From assembly GCF_031583595.1 (NCBI RefSeq), contig NZ_CP134145.1:2790001-2854000 (forward strand): a stretch of 64,000 nt of DNA, in the 5' to 3' direction. The notes beneath the pieces were generated by a model. It did not search any database. It was not told where the DNA came from and was given only the letters and a program-made list of their open reading frames with translations. The stretch comes from Thalassotalea psychrophila. GTDB lineage: Bacteria; Pseudomonadota; Gammaproteobacteria; Enterobacterales; Alteromonadaceae. Of the stretch, positions 46,311 through 55,490 are shown in pieces. The translations under genes and the position numbers were made by a program. How positions within the stretch are numbered: position 1 is the stretch's first letter; each line of letters starts with the position of its first letter.

Positions 46311-47639
46311 GTGAATAAATATTGCGGCTTAGACTTTGGCACTTCTAACTCTACCTTTGGCACCATACAAAATGGCAGCCCGATATTATTACCATTAGAA
46401 GGTGGTAAATTTACCATTCCCAGCGCAATATTTTTTCATTTTGAACTCAACCAAACATTTTTAGGCCGAGCCGCAATTAATGAATACATCGATGGCGAAT
46501 TTGGCCGTATTATGCGCTCATTAAAAAGTGTATTGGGTACACCGTTAATGGAAGAAAAAACCCAAATCAAGTCGCAACAAGTGCCTTTCGCAGACATCGT
46601 CACCAGCTTTTTAAGTCATTTAAAAGCAAGAGCTGAAAGCAGTGCTAACCATCGATTTGAGCAAGTGGTATTAGGCAGGCCAGTACACTTTGTTGATAAC
46701 GACAAACAGGCCGATTTGTTAGCGCAAGATACGCTTGAAACAGCAGCATTAAGAGCAGGTTTTAGTGATGTATTGTTTCAATACGAGCCAATAGCAGCAG
46801 CTCTTGATTTTGAACAAAGCATTAATAAAGAAGAAATCGCCTTAATTGTTGATATTGGTGGTGGTACGTCTGACTTTTCAGTTGTGCGTTTATCACCTGA
46901 GCGTGCGCTTAGAAGTGAGCGTGAAGAAGATATTCTAGCCAATGGCGGCATTCATATTGGTGGTACCGACTTTGACCGAAAATTAAGCCTTGAAACGGTT
47001 ATGCCGCACCTGGGTTATAAAAGTAAATTTAAAGAAACTAAACAAATTAGAAACACCGATAGCCAATTTAGCATCCGTAGCTCAATTGCTAATGTTTCTC
47101 ATAGCGAAAGCAAGCAAATGTTTATGCCATCAAGCTATTACCATGAGTTAGCCACCTGGCACAAAATTCATCATTTATATGAAAATAACACAAAAATTTC
47201 GTTAAAAGATTTAGCATTTAGGGTTGAGAACAAACAATTGATAGACCGCTTATTAAACGTGATTAACAAACGTGAAGGTCATCTATTAGCCATAGATGTT
47301 GAACAAGCAAAAATTGATTTAACCACACATGCTAGCGCTAATATAGATTTAGATTATGTTGAGTCAAAGTTAAACGTAGATTTAAGCATTGATCAATTAC
47401 ATGACGCCATACAAACAGAAGTAAACAATATTAAAAAGCAGGCCTTACTTACTATTGCTGATGCAGGCATTAAATACACCGATATTACTAAAGTGTTTAT
47501 GACCGGTGGTACCACAGCAATACCTATGGTGAGACAAACTATTGTCGATTTATTCCCAAACACTGAAATAGTAGATGGCGACAAATTTGGCAGCGTAGGC
47601 ATGGGCTTGGCTATAGATGCGGGCCGTAAGTTTGGATAG
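46311..47639 (+). CDS. Hsp70 family protein (YegD-like)
   Basis: The 442-residue product contains the actin/Hsp70 ATPase fold with phosphate-1 GLDFGTSNST, phosphate-2 LIVDIGGGTSDFSVV and adenosine motif VFMTGGTTAIPMVRQ. It lacks the DnaK substrate-binding domain and resembles YegD-type proteins. GTG 46311 is favoured because AAGGA lies 6 bases before it; ATG 46296 is in frame without a ribosome site. The role is probably chaperone-like, but the client is unknown. Confidence 0.88.
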   Translation: MNKYCGLDFGTSNSTFGTIQNGSPILLPLEGGKFTIPSAIFFHFELNQTFLGRAAINEYIDGEFGRIMRSLKSVLGTPLMEEKTQIKSQQVPFADIVTSFLSHLKARAESSANHRFEQVVLGRPVHFVDNDKQADLLAQDTLETAALRAGFSDVLFQYEPIAAALDFEQSINKEEIALIVDIGGGTSDFSVVRLSPERALRSEREEDILANGGIHIGGTDFDRKLSLETVMPHLGYKSKFKETKQIRNTDSQFSIRSSIANVSHSESKQMFMPSSYYHELATWHKIHHLYENNTKISLKDLAFRVENKQLIDRLLNVINKREGHLLAIDVEQAKIDLTTHASANIDLDYVESKLNVDLSIDQLHDAIQTEVNNIKKQALLTIADAGIKYTDITKVFMTGGTTAIPMVRQTIVDLFPNTEIVDGDKFGSVGMGLAIDAGRKFG

Positions 47640-47851
47640 AAAGCGATCAGCTAGAAGGCTACAAGCTTTCTAGCTTCGGCCTTTCCCCGCACTAACAATT
47701 TCCTGAACTTGTTTCAGGATCTAAACTACAAGCGAGATCCTGACATTCGTCAGGAAATAGTATGAGTTAGCCCGCCAGGAAGTAGAGTGGGAACCCACAT
47801 CCTAGCTTTTCGTTTCTCGTTTCTAGTTTCTCGTTTGTCGTTTCTAGATTA
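47637..47851. repeat. Intergenic repeat block with heptamers and CCTGA hairpins
   Basis: After the Hsp70-like stop come TAGAAAG, CGATCAG and CTAGAAG units. Then come two REP-like hairpins: TCCTGAAC-TTG-TTTCAGGA at 47701-47721 and ATCCTGAC-ATTC-GTCAGGA at 47737-47756. Finally a heptamer array at 47803-47851 (TAGCTTT, TCGTTTC, TCGTTTC, TAGTTTC, TCGTTTG, TCGTTTC, TAGATTA) runs into the stop of the convergent YbaK-like gene. Confidence 0.75.
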
Positions 47852-48328
47852 ATGAAAAACCTGTCGACTAAACCTCATATGTTTAGAGTTTTCGGTTAGT
47901 TTTTTAAAGCCTTCATGATCAATACATACTAAGTTTTCATGATCGCCAGCTTCAAGATACACCTCATCTAAATCATCAAGCAATGAATCACAAATCATCG
48001 TCATGTTGTACGCATCACCTGAAGGTGGAACCGCACCGTGTTCACAATCTTTGAATAATTCATAAACTTTATTTTCTTTAATTAAACGATAACTACCAAG
48101 TAATTCATCATTGATAAACGACATACTTACCTTGTTATTAGCCGGTAATACGGCCATTAATTTACGTCCTTCATGATCTTCTAGCATCACCGCTTTTGCA
48201 ATTTTATACAGAGGCACATTAGCAGATATGGCACTGCTAACAGAATTAAGGCTATGAAAATGAGGGATCACCTGATAATTGATTTGATGTTGATTCAAGT
48301 ACGAATCTAGTCGGCTTGCAACAGACAT
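47849..48328 (-). CDS. YbaK/EbsC-type aminoacyl-tRNA deacylase
   Basis: The 159-residue protein is a single-domain member of the family that hydrolyses mischarged aminoacyl-tRNA, related to the insertion domain of ProS. It has KAVMLEDHEGRKLMAVLPANNKVS with the conserved Lys, and HGAVPPSGDAYNM with the GxxPP-like loop. ATG 48328 has GGAGGT 4 bases upstream, stronger than TTG 48340. Which misacylated tRNA it clears is not visible. The 306-base divergent gap to the S46 gene is AT-rich with no recognised feature. Confidence 0.85.
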   Translation of the reverse strand: MSVASRLDSYLNQHQINYQVIPHFHSLNSVSSAISANVPLYKIAKAVMLEDHEGRKLMAVLPANNKVSMSFINDELLGSYRLIKENKVYELFKDCEHGAVPPSGDAYNMTMICDSLLDDLDEVYLEAGDHENLVCIDHEGFKKLTENSKHMRFSRQVFH

Positions 48329-48646
48329 AAATACCTCCAAAACAATGTAAATGAATACTAATTAGGTTCTTTAAGTATAGTTGCATGTGCTCAAATAGGC
48401 ATAATTAAAAGCAATAAAATTATTTTAACAAACTTATAAATATTCACACTAACAATCAAAATAAACTGCTGATATATAACAATAAAGTTAATACAAAGAT
48501 ATAAAGTAGATATTTAACTGTAAACCATTATTCACTAGTAGATAATTTTTATAACAATTATTGAATTATTCAATTTGACTATGCCTAAATGTTTTTGCAA
48601 ACTCACGCTCAAATCTATAAAAAGAATTTATCATGGAGAATATTAG

Positions 48647-50854
48647 GTGAGTAAATTATCATCATTACTGCTGTGCGCAATTAGTGCAGTAAGTACCCTT
48701 TCTGTCGCCGACGAAGGCATGTGGCAACCACATCAATTACCTAGCATTAGTAAAGAACTAACTGCTGCCGGTTTAGAATTAAACCCAACTGACTTAACCA
48801 ATCTTACCGAATTTCCAATGGGCGCGATTGTAAGCTTAGGCGGTTGTACCGCTTCGTTTGTTTCAGACCAAGCTCTAGTAGTAAGTAACCATCACTGCGT
48901 ATATGGCTCAGTGCAATATAATTCTACAGAAGAGAACAACCTACTTAAAAATGGATTTTTAGCAAAATCGTTCGCTGAAGAATTACCAGCAGCTCCTGGT
49001 CAACGTATTTATGTAACCGAAGAAATTACCGAAGTAACACCGCTTATTAAAGGTGGTATTACAACAGCAATGAAGGGTGACGAACGTTACAAATTTATCG
49101 ACACTAATAGCAAGAAGCTAGTTAGCCAATGTGAACAAGATAAGAATTATCGTTGTAGCGTTGTTAACTTTCACGGCGGTCTTGAGTACTACCTATTTAA
49201 ACAATTAATGATCCGCGATGTACGTTTAGTGCATGCACCTGCATCAAGTGTAGGTAAATATGGCGGTGATATTGATAACTGGATGTGGCCGCGTCATACC
49301 GGTGATTACGGATTTTACCGTGCATACGTTGGTAAAGATGGGCAACCTGCTGATTACTCTGTAGATAACGTACCATATCAACCTAAGCATCACTTAAAAG
49401 TGAATAAAGCTTCTGTTAATGAAGACGACTACATTATGGTATTGGGTTACCCAGGTAGAACTAACCGCTACCGCGTAGCGAGTGAAGTTGAGCATCAATT
49501 CACTTGGGCTTACCCTGTAGCCAAGTCTTACCGTGAAGAAATCATTAATTTGATCCATGAAAACTCAGAAGTGGGTAGCGATAAACGTATTAAGTATCAA
49601 AATGAATTGGCAAGCTTGGCAAATTACGCCAAGAACTACGGTTCATTAATAGAAAGCTACAACAAAGGCACAACGCTTGAGCGTAAACAGCAGCTTGAAG
49701 CACAATTAAGTACTTGGATTAACAGTAATCCAAAACGTAAAGCTAAATACGGTAGTGCTTTGTCAGGTATAAACAAACTAGTTAATGACAGCCAAGAGTT
49801 TGCGCCACGCAGTTATGTTTTAAGCTACATGGCAAGAAGCAAATTACTGACCACCGCAAATAAACTACACCGCTTAGCCATTGAAAAAGCGAAACCAGAT
49901 CTTGAGCGCCAGCGCGGCTATCAAGAGCGTGACATGGACCGTTTTGCGCAAGGCATGAAAACCATTAACCGTCGTTTAGACTTAGACATTGATCAAAAAA
50001 TATTAACGCACATGTTAACGCATTACGCAGCTTTACCTGAAAAGCAACGTATTAAAGAGCTTGATCAATTCTTCGCTCTAGAAAATGGCTTAAACGAAAC
50101 TGCATTAAAAAGTAAACTTGATGCTATTTACAAAACTACTGAATTGGCCGATGAAGAAACTCGTTTAGCTTGGATGAATAAAAGCGTAGAAGAGTTTAAC
50201 AACTCAAACGACCCATTCATTCAATTAGCTGTTAATACCTTTAAATCGCGTAAAGCCATTGAAGACAGCAGCAAAGAATTAGCTGGCAATTTACAAGCGT
50301 ATCGCCCTAAATTTATGGAAGCATTAATTGCTTACAATAAATCAAAAGACATCCCTGTATATGCCGATGCAAACAGTACGTTACGTGTAACATACGGCAA
50401 CGTAAAAGGCTATTCACCTAAAGATGGTATCACTGCTGCGCCGTTCACTACAGTAGAAGGTATTGTTGCAAAAGATACAGGTGCATTCCCATTTGATGCC
50501 CCTAAAAAGCAGCTCGATTTAATCAACAAAAGACAATACGGCTCGTATACCAAAGATGACTTAAACACTGTTCCAGTTAACTTTTTAGGTACATTAGATA
50601 TTACCGGTGGTAACTCTGGCTCACCAACGTTAAACAGCAAAGCTGAATTTGTTGGCTTAGTATTTGATGGTGTATACGAGAGTATTATTGGCGGTTGGGA
50701 TTACGACGCTAAATTGAACCGTTCAATACATGTCGACGTACGTTACATGCTTTGGGTTATGGAGCACATTGATGGCGCTACCAACCTAATTGATGAAATG
50801 GATATTGTTGAAATGTCCGCAAACGGTGAAGTAACAACTACTGTAGCTGAATAA
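48647..50854 (+). CDS. S46 family dipeptidyl-peptidase, exported
   Basis: The 735-residue serine peptidase has a signal peptide (SLLLCAISAVSTLSVA). Catalytic elements are His in SNHHCVYG (H82/H83), an Asp in the DIDNWMWPRHTGDYG stretch (209-220) and Ser657 in GGNSGSPTLN. S46 enzymes release dipeptides from N-termini in the periplasm. Gly675 in VFDGVYE aligns with the Gly that distinguishes DPP7-like (hydrophobic P1) from DPP11-like (Arg, acidic P1) members, so a DPP7-like preference is inferred. The start is GTG with GGAG upstream. Confidence 0.94.
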   Translation: MSKLSSLLLCAISAVSTLSVADEGMWQPHQLPSISKELTAAGLELNPTDLTNLTEFPMGAIVSLGGCTASFVSDQALVVSNHHCVYGSVQYNSTEENNLLKNGFLAKSFAEELPAAPGQRIYVTEEITEVTPLIKGGITTAMKGDERYKFIDTNSKKLVSQCEQDKNYRCSVVNFHGGLEYYLFKQLMIRDVRLVHAPASSVGKYGGDIDNWMWPRHTGDYGFYRAYVGKDGQPADYSVDNVPYQPKHHLKVNKASVNEDDYIMVLGYPGRTNRYRVASEVEHQFTWAYPVAKSYREEIINLIHENSEVGSDKRIKYQNELASLANYAKNYGSLIESYNKGTTLERKQQLEAQLSTWINSNPKRKAKYGSALSGINKLVNDSQEFAPRSYVLSYMARSKLLTTANKLHRLAIEKAKPDLERQRGYQERDMDRFAQGMKTINRRLDLDIDQKILTHMLTHYAALPEKQRIKELDQFFALENGLNETALKSKLDAIYKTTELADEETRLAWMNKSVEEFNNSNDPFIQLAVNTFKSRKAIEDSSKELAGNLQAYRPKFMEALIAYNKSKDIPVYADANSTLRVTYGNVKGYSPKDGITAAPFTTVEGIVAKDTGAFPFDAPKKQLDLINKRQYGSYTKDDLNTVPVNFLGTLDITGGNSGSPTLNSKAEFVGLVFDGVYESIIGGWDYDAKLNRSIHVDVRYMLWVMEHIDGATNLIDEMDIVEMSANGEVTTTVAE

Positions 50855-50874
50855 TAAGCAGGAAAGCTTCAATA

Positions 50875-50909
50875 AAAAAGGCTACAAGGTTTAATCTTGT
50901 AGCCTTTTT
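50875..50909 (+). terminator. Rho-independent terminator of the S46 peptidase gene
   Basis: Perfect 14-bp arms AAAAAGGCTACAAG and CTTGTAGCCTTTTT flank a GTTTAAT loop, 20 bases after the stop. The A- and T-rich outer ends would let it work in both directions. Confidence 0.92.
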
Positions 50910-51018
50910 GCTTTCTAGATTTAAGATCCCGTATCAAGTACGGGAAGACAAAAGAAAAGGTACGGGAAGACAAAATAAAGTGTAGAGAAGATGGCAGAGG
51001 AAGTACCGGGGCCGCTTT

Positions 51019-51109
51019 TCGTTTGTAGTTTCTAGTTTCTCGTTTCTCGTTTCTAGTTTCTCGTTTCTCGTTTCTCGTTTCTCGTTTCTCGTTTCTAGTT
51101 TGTAGCTTT
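51019..51109 (-). repeat. Thirteen-unit heptamer array overlapping the AMMECR1-like stop
   Basis: On the plus strand 13 units of TCGTTTC or variants (TAGTTTC, TAGTTTG, TAGCTTT) repeat with an exact 7-base period. The stop codon of the minus-strand gene (51095-51097) and its last codons (Ala-Thr-Asn) are within the array. Confidence 0.9.
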
Positions 51110-51685
51110 CTCGCTTTCTATTTTAAAACTTTGAAAGCGTTGCAGTTTAATGTCTTCATGCCAATAATCCTCAGCCAAACCAGCCTTTAACTTAAGCTTG
51201 CCAACAAAATCGTAAGGTTTGGGCAATGACTCCCATACCGACGGTAAAAATAATGCATTATGCTGATTATATTCGAGTACTAAGCCATCAACATTTGGCT
51301 TTAACTCTGCAAGCAAGTGCGCCTCGCCTTTGTTTTCCATAGGCTCAAGCGTTGATAATATTGATATTTGAAAGCTTAAGTTTTCAAGTTCATCAGCCGT
51401 TAGGTGCTCAAAGCGATAATCTTCAAACGCACTGCTGTAACTGTATTTGCAAATGTTTTCCCATAATGGCCGCTCACTTTGCATAGTACCAATACATCCT
51501 CGTAACTCACCTTGAACATACAAGGTAACAAAGCAGGCACAAGGTGTTAGTAGTGCTTTAGAATTGGGTGCAAGAGGCTTGATATAGCAGTTTTCTTTTA
51601 CCGCTTGCGTTAATACTTGCCTAACAAGGTTTATGGCAAGGTCTTGCTCGGCGTTGGTTAATTCAATACACGATAAAGCTGGCAT
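51095..51685 (-). CDS. amrA: AmmeMemoRadiSam system protein A (AMMECR1-like)
   Basis: The 196-residue product is an AMMECR1-domain protein with the invariant LRGCIGTM motif at about residues 58-65, preceded by FVTLYVQGE. The biochemical activity of AMMECR1 proteins is unknown. Its start overlaps the end of the MEMO-like gene by 23 bases, so the two are translated as a pair; a radical SAM gene diverges from them. This trio is the recognised AmmeMemoRadiSam set. The C-terminus is made by a heptamer array, so its last residues may be recent. Confidence 0.92.
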   Translation of the reverse strand: MPALSCIELTNAEQDLAINLVRQVLTQAVKENCYIKPLAPNSKALLTPCACFVTLYVQGELRGCIGTMQSERPLWENICKYSYSSAFEDYRFEHLTADELENLSFQISILSTLEPMENKGEAHLLAELKPNVDGLVLEYNQHNALFLPSVWESLPKPYDFVGKLKLKAGLAEDYWHEDIKLQRFQSFKIESEKATN

Positions 51686-52439
51686 AGCCTACTACCTTCT
51701 CTTTATCACCTGCTGTATCGCCTGAGTTTTCATATTTAACCATACGTATTTTCCACTTGGCATGATCACAAAATTTAAAAAAACCATTTAATACATTACT
51801 GCCACATGCATCTTCGCCAGTTAGGTCAGTATCAAAATTAAGCATACGTACTATGTTAAAGTTATCTATAGCATTGGCCTGTTGGTAAGTATGAAAATGG
51901 CTCATGTCGGTGCTTATCAAAAACAAAGTACCTTCAACATTAAGCGCATTAATGACTGTATATACATCATCAATTGAACAAGCACCAACCACAATAGGCA
52001 AAATAGTGAACTTAGCTAAGCATCCTTGTAAAAATGGCAATTGCACTTCTAATGAGTGCTCAAACTGATGGGCTTCATTTGAGTATTGCACTAACCCTTT
52101 ATCCACTAAGTTTTGACAAGCAGGTATGTCAACGCTTATATCACCTAGAGGAGTAGAGAACGCTTCATAACTGGCAACCGCTAACCCCTGAAGAGCAATG
52201 CGGTGGCAAGGACCTAATATAACTACCCGATCAATGTCGTTGCAGCTATTAGCCAATAACCGGTAAGCCGCACCGGCAACAGGCCCTGAATAGATATAGC
52301 CAGCATGGGGAACAATCAATGCTTTGGCATGCACGCCAGCATCAACAAACTCACCAATACACTGCATAACACTGTCGGCCAGATCTATTGGATCATCACA
52401 ATAAAAACTGCCTGCTACCGCAGGCTCTCGAATGCTCAC
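51663..52439 (-). CDS. amrB: AmmeMemoRadiSam system protein B (MEMO-like)
   Basis: The 258-residue MEMO-family protein is related to class III extradiol dioxygenases. Candidate metal ligands are His in VPHAGYIYSG, His in LGPCHRIAL and the TDMSHFH motif, with EHSLEVQLPFLQ between. Its reaction is unestablished; human MEMO1 binds metals and has redox roles. The start is GTG with AAGGAG at ideal spacing. It overlaps the AMMECR1-like gene and is separated by 76-90 bases from the divergent radical SAM gene. Confidence 0.93.
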   Translation of the reverse strand: MSIREPAVAGSFYCDDPIDLADSVMQCIGEFVDAGVHAKALIVPHAGYIYSGPVAGAAYRLLANSCNDIDRVVILGPCHRIALQGLAVASYEAFSTPLGDISVDIPACQNLVDKGLVQYSNEAHQFEHSLEVQLPFLQGCLAKFTILPIVVGACSIDDVYTVINALNVEGTLFLISTDMSHFHTYQQANAIDNFNIVRMLNFDTDLTGEDACGSNVLNGFFKFCDHAKWKIRMVKYENSGDTAGDKEKVVGYASFIVY

Positions 52440-52527
52440 CTTTACTCCTTGGAAGTCGACTAAATTAACATCACTATTAAGTATAGATAAAATTATTTAG
52501 CTATAGTTAATATAGGTGGTAATAAAT

Positions 52528-53610
52528 ATGACAGACACCCTTATTGAACATTTTCCTACCAAGTTTTGGCATCAAATGGATGATGGCAGGGTTTGTTGTG
52601 ATGTATGCCCACAGCATTGCACATTAAGAGAAGGCAAACGTGGCAGCTGCTTTGTGCGTATGCATCATAAGGGCGAAATAGTATTAACCAGTTATGGCCG
52701 CTCATCTGGTTTTTGTATTGACCCTATAGAAAAAAAACCACTGAATCATTTCTACCCGGGTAGTAGCGTACTCTCCTTTGGCACTGCCGGCTGTAATTTA
52801 AGTTGCCAGTTTTGCCAGAACTGGGACATGAGTAAATCAAGGCAGTTAGATACCCTGTGCGCTACAGCGTTGCCAGAGCAACTGGCAAATACAGCCAAGC
52901 AACAACACTGCAAAAGCTTGGCGTTTACCTATAACGACCCAGTTATATTTATGGAGTATGCGATAGACACCGCAATTGCAGCAAAAGAACAAGGTATAAA
53001 AAGCGTTGCGGTAAGTGCCGGCTATATTTGTGATGAGCCTAGAGTTGAATTCTTTAAACACATGGATGCCGCTAATATTGATTTAAAAGCCTTCACTGAA
53101 AGCTTTTATCACAAGGTATGCCATGGTCATTTGCAACCAGTGTTAGACACTCTGATCTATTTAAAAAATGAAACTAATGTTTGGTTTGAAATAACTACCC
53201 TACTCATTCCAGATGAAAACGACTCTGATGCAGAGCTAAACAATATGTGTCAATGGGTAGCTGAAAACCTTGGTCTAAACGTACCCCTACATTTCAGCGC
53301 CTTCCATCCTGACTTTAAAATGCTCGATAAAGGCAATACACCTATTACAACCCTATTAAAAGCCAGAAGTATTGCGAAAAATTACGGCCTTAACTTTGTA
53401 TACTGCGGTAATGTATTTGATGTAGATTCCGATACAACCTATTGCCCGAACTGCCAGCATCCTGTAATAAAACGAAACTGGTATGAAATAAGTCAATATC
53501 ATTTAACTTCAAGCGGTAATTGCCAACACTGCGGCAAGAAAATAAATGGCATGTTTGGTGAATACAAAAATGGTTTTGGTAGGCAGCGTATTCCTGTATC
53601 GATAACGTAA
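52528..53610 (+). CDS. amrS: AmmeMemoRadiSam system radical SAM enzyme
   Basis: The 360-residue protein is a pyruvate formate-lyase-activase-like radical SAM enzyme. It has an N-terminal cysteine cluster (CDVCPQHC, then RGSC), the [4Fe-4S] motif CNLSCQFC (CxxxCxxC) in GTAGCNLSCQFCQNWDMS, a TIM-barrel body, and a C-terminal zinc-ribbon-like pair CPNC...CQHCGKK. Product and substrate are unknown. ATG 52528 is preferred over GTG 52516, which lies inside the AGGTGG ribosome site. A TetR-type gene follows after 8 bases. Confidence 0.93.
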   Translation: MTDTLIEHFPTKFWHQMDDGRVCCDVCPQHCTLREGKRGSCFVRMHHKGEIVLTSYGRSSGFCIDPIEKKPLNHFYPGSSVLSFGTAGCNLSCQFCQNWDMSKSRQLDTLCATALPEQLANTAKQQHCKSLAFTYNDPVIFMEYAIDTAIAAKEQGIKSVAVSAGYICDEPRVEFFKHMDAANIDLKAFTESFYHKVCHGHLQPVLDTLIYLKNETNVWFEITTLLIPDENDSDAELNNMCQWVAENLGLNVPLHFSAFHPDFKMLDKGNTPITTLLKARSIAKNYGLNFVYCGNVFDVDSDTTYCPNCQHPVIKRNWYEISQYHLTSSGNCQHCGKKINGMFGEYKNGFGRQRIPVSIT

Positions 53611-53618
53611 ATGGTGCA

Positions 53619-54230
53619 ATGATGAATGGCTCAAAAATAACACCACAAGTAATATTAAATGAAGCTCTGACACTAGCGCAGCAAAGTTCTTGGGAGAACT
53701 TTAGTATGTTGTTATTGGCCGAAAAGTTACACTGCGACCTTAGCGTTATCCGCACTTATTATCGCTCGAAAGACGATATGGCCGAAGCGTTGTTTGATCA
53801 GGCAGATGCCGCCATGCTACAGCTTGCAGGTAAACTAGACCGAAAAAGTTTAACCAGTACCGAGTGCCTTATTGATTGTATTATGGCTTGGTTTAATTTT
53901 CTTGCTCCTCACAAAGACCTGGTTAAAGAAATCTTTGCCTATAAATTTGAACCAGGCCACTTTCACTTGCAAGCCCATGGCATTACACGCGTTAGCCGAA
54001 CAGTACAGTGGTTTCTCCAAGCTGCAGGTAGAGATCACACTGGCATAAAGCGTGTAGGTGATGAACTATCGGTAACGTCGGTCTATTTATTGAGTTTAGC
54101 CTTCTATTTTGTTGATAAGAGTGAGCAACATGTCAAAACCAGGGCATTATTGCAGCGCATGTTAAAGCGAAACAGCAAGTTATACCATGCATTAAGAGTA
54201 ATTAGCCGGCCAATTAGGCTCGGTAAGTAA
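53619..54230 (+). CDS. TetR/AcrR family-like transcriptional regulator
   Basis: The 203-residue protein has an N-terminal helix-turn-helix of TetR type (ITPQVILNEALTLAQ...LLLAEKLHCDLSVIRTYYRSKDDMAEALFD) and an all-helical C-terminal domain. Sequence is divergent from well-known TetR members. It starts 8 bases after the radical SAM gene and ends 5 bases before the next, so it is within the same unit and may control the AmmeMemoRadiSam genes. The ligand is unknown. Met1 or Met2 may start. Confidence 0.75.
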   Translation: MMNGSKITPQVILNEALTLAQQSSWENFSMLLLAEKLHCDLSVIRTYYRSKDDMAEALFDQADAAMLQLAGKLDRKSLTSTECLIDCIMAWFNFLAPHKDLVKEIFAYKFEPGHFHLQAHGITRVSRTVQWFLQAAGRDHTGIKRVGDELSVTSVYLLSLAFYFVDKSEQHVKTRALLQRMLKRNSKLYHALRVISRPIRLGK

Positions 54231-54235
54231 TATAA

Positions 54236-55285
54236 ATGGATGCCTTAACCCATGCAATTGTTGGCGCTGCAATTGCACAGTTGCCCCGCTCTAGTGGACT
54301 CAACAAACAAAGCTCAATATCTTGGCGTAAACGGGCAATCATCGGCGCCAGCGCTGCGCTGTTTCCAGATATTGACTATCTGTTATTTCTAATTAACCCG
54401 TTGGATTTTATTGCTTACTGGCACAGGGCTGAAACTCACTCTTTATTGCTGGCACCTCTGTGGGCTTGGCTAATAATGCAATGTTGGCAGCGTTTTACTT
54501 CCTGGCAACTGCCAACAAAACAATTATATTGGTTATGTTTTCTGGCCATAACGTCTCACCCACTACTTGATAGTTTGACGACGTTCGGCACCCAATGGTT
54601 TGCGCCAATAAGTCGTTATCGGTTCGCTTTCAATGTACTGTTTGTGATTGATGTCTACTTCAGCGTAATAGCATTGTGTAGTTTGCTATTACTCATTATC
54701 GTCAATCATCAAATCGTTAAAATACTCGCGTTATTATTACCCGCTTGCTACCTACTGGTGGTATTTAACATCAAGCATAATATTGAACAGTCTCTTAGTG
54801 GAAACCAGCAAACCATTACCCTGCTACCCCAACCATTTTCCTTGCTTTACTGGCAAGCCATAAGTCAAACAGAGCATGGCTTTGTTCAGACATACATTAA
54901 GCTGGGCAGTGATCCCATTGCTCAATGGGTTAGTAGTAAATTTGGTTTACCGCAACAAGCAAGCTATCAACTTAGCGAGCAATTAACTTGGCAACACTAT
55001 AACACCTTGCCCTCAGGGCCAATAATGAACAACCATGCATTGCAAGTATGGCAACACCCTAAGTTCAAGGCGTTTCATCAGTTCAGCGCATACCCTATTT
55101 TTTATGACTACCAGCACACACCGCAACACACCTGTGTTTGGTTTAGTGATTTACGCTATCACTGGCCCAATGTTATTCCATCGTTTCGTTATGGTATGTG
55201 CAGAAAAAACCAAACTAACCACTCTAATGAATGGCACTTATATCGAATGAAATATTTTAGTGAGCAGGCTGTGACCGCTAATTAA
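54236..55285 (+). CDS. YdjM-like membrane-bound metal-dependent hydrolase
   Basis: The 349-residue protein starts MDALTHAIVGAAIAQL, typical of the YdjM/DUF457 family, with candidate metal ligands in LTHA, FPDIDYL, HRAETHSLL and SHPLLD. About four to five membrane helices cover residues 70-185, followed by a soluble C-terminal half. Substrate is unknown. It is the last gene of the amrS-tetR unit. Family assignment is good; function is not. Confidence 0.82.
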   Translation: MDALTHAIVGAAIAQLPRSSGLNKQSSISWRKRAIIGASAALFPDIDYLLFLINPLDFIAYWHRAETHSLLLAPLWAWLIMQCWQRFTSWQLPTKQLYWLCFLAITSHPLLDSLTTFGTQWFAPISRYRFAFNVLFVIDVYFSVIALCSLLLLIIVNHQIVKILALLLPACYLLVVFNIKHNIEQSLSGNQQTITLLPQPFSLLYWQAISQTEHGFVQTYIKLGSDPIAQWVSSKFGLPQQASYQLSEQLTWQHYNTLPSGPIMNNHALQVWQHPKFKAFHQFSAYPIFYDYQHTPQHTCVWFSDLRYHWPNVIPSFRYGMCRKNQTNHSNEWHLYRMKYFSEQAVTAN

Positions 55286-55438
55286 TCGCTAATGTAATAT
55301 AGACATTGAAACTTAGCTAAAACTTAACTGCTCAGTCATTATTCAAAACCGAACACAACATATTTAAAAGCGAACATATAGCCCCTAACCTCACCTACCT
55401 AAAAACTATAAGACACTGTAAATAAACAAGTTTTAATA

Positions 55439-55455
55439 TTGGCACGAATATTCCA
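55439..55455 (+). promoter_or_regulatory. Candidate sigma-54 promoter of the adaptor/ABC module
   Basis: TTGGCACGAATATTCCA matches the -24/-12 consensus (TGGCAC, 5-base gap, TTGCA) with one change, TTCCA for TTGCA, in the -12 box. It lies about 36-52 bases upstream of the adaptor start, and the module itself encodes a sigma-54 activator. The mismatch affects the important GC of the -12 element, so this is tentative. Confidence 0.5.
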
Positions 55456-55490
55456 TATAAAAGTTAATACAATGTAAATATTAATGAGTA

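Noticed and set aside
51019..51109. Heptamer array as a possible CRISPR
   Set aside because: Units are 7 bases with no spacers and there are no cas genes; it is a simple tandem repeat.
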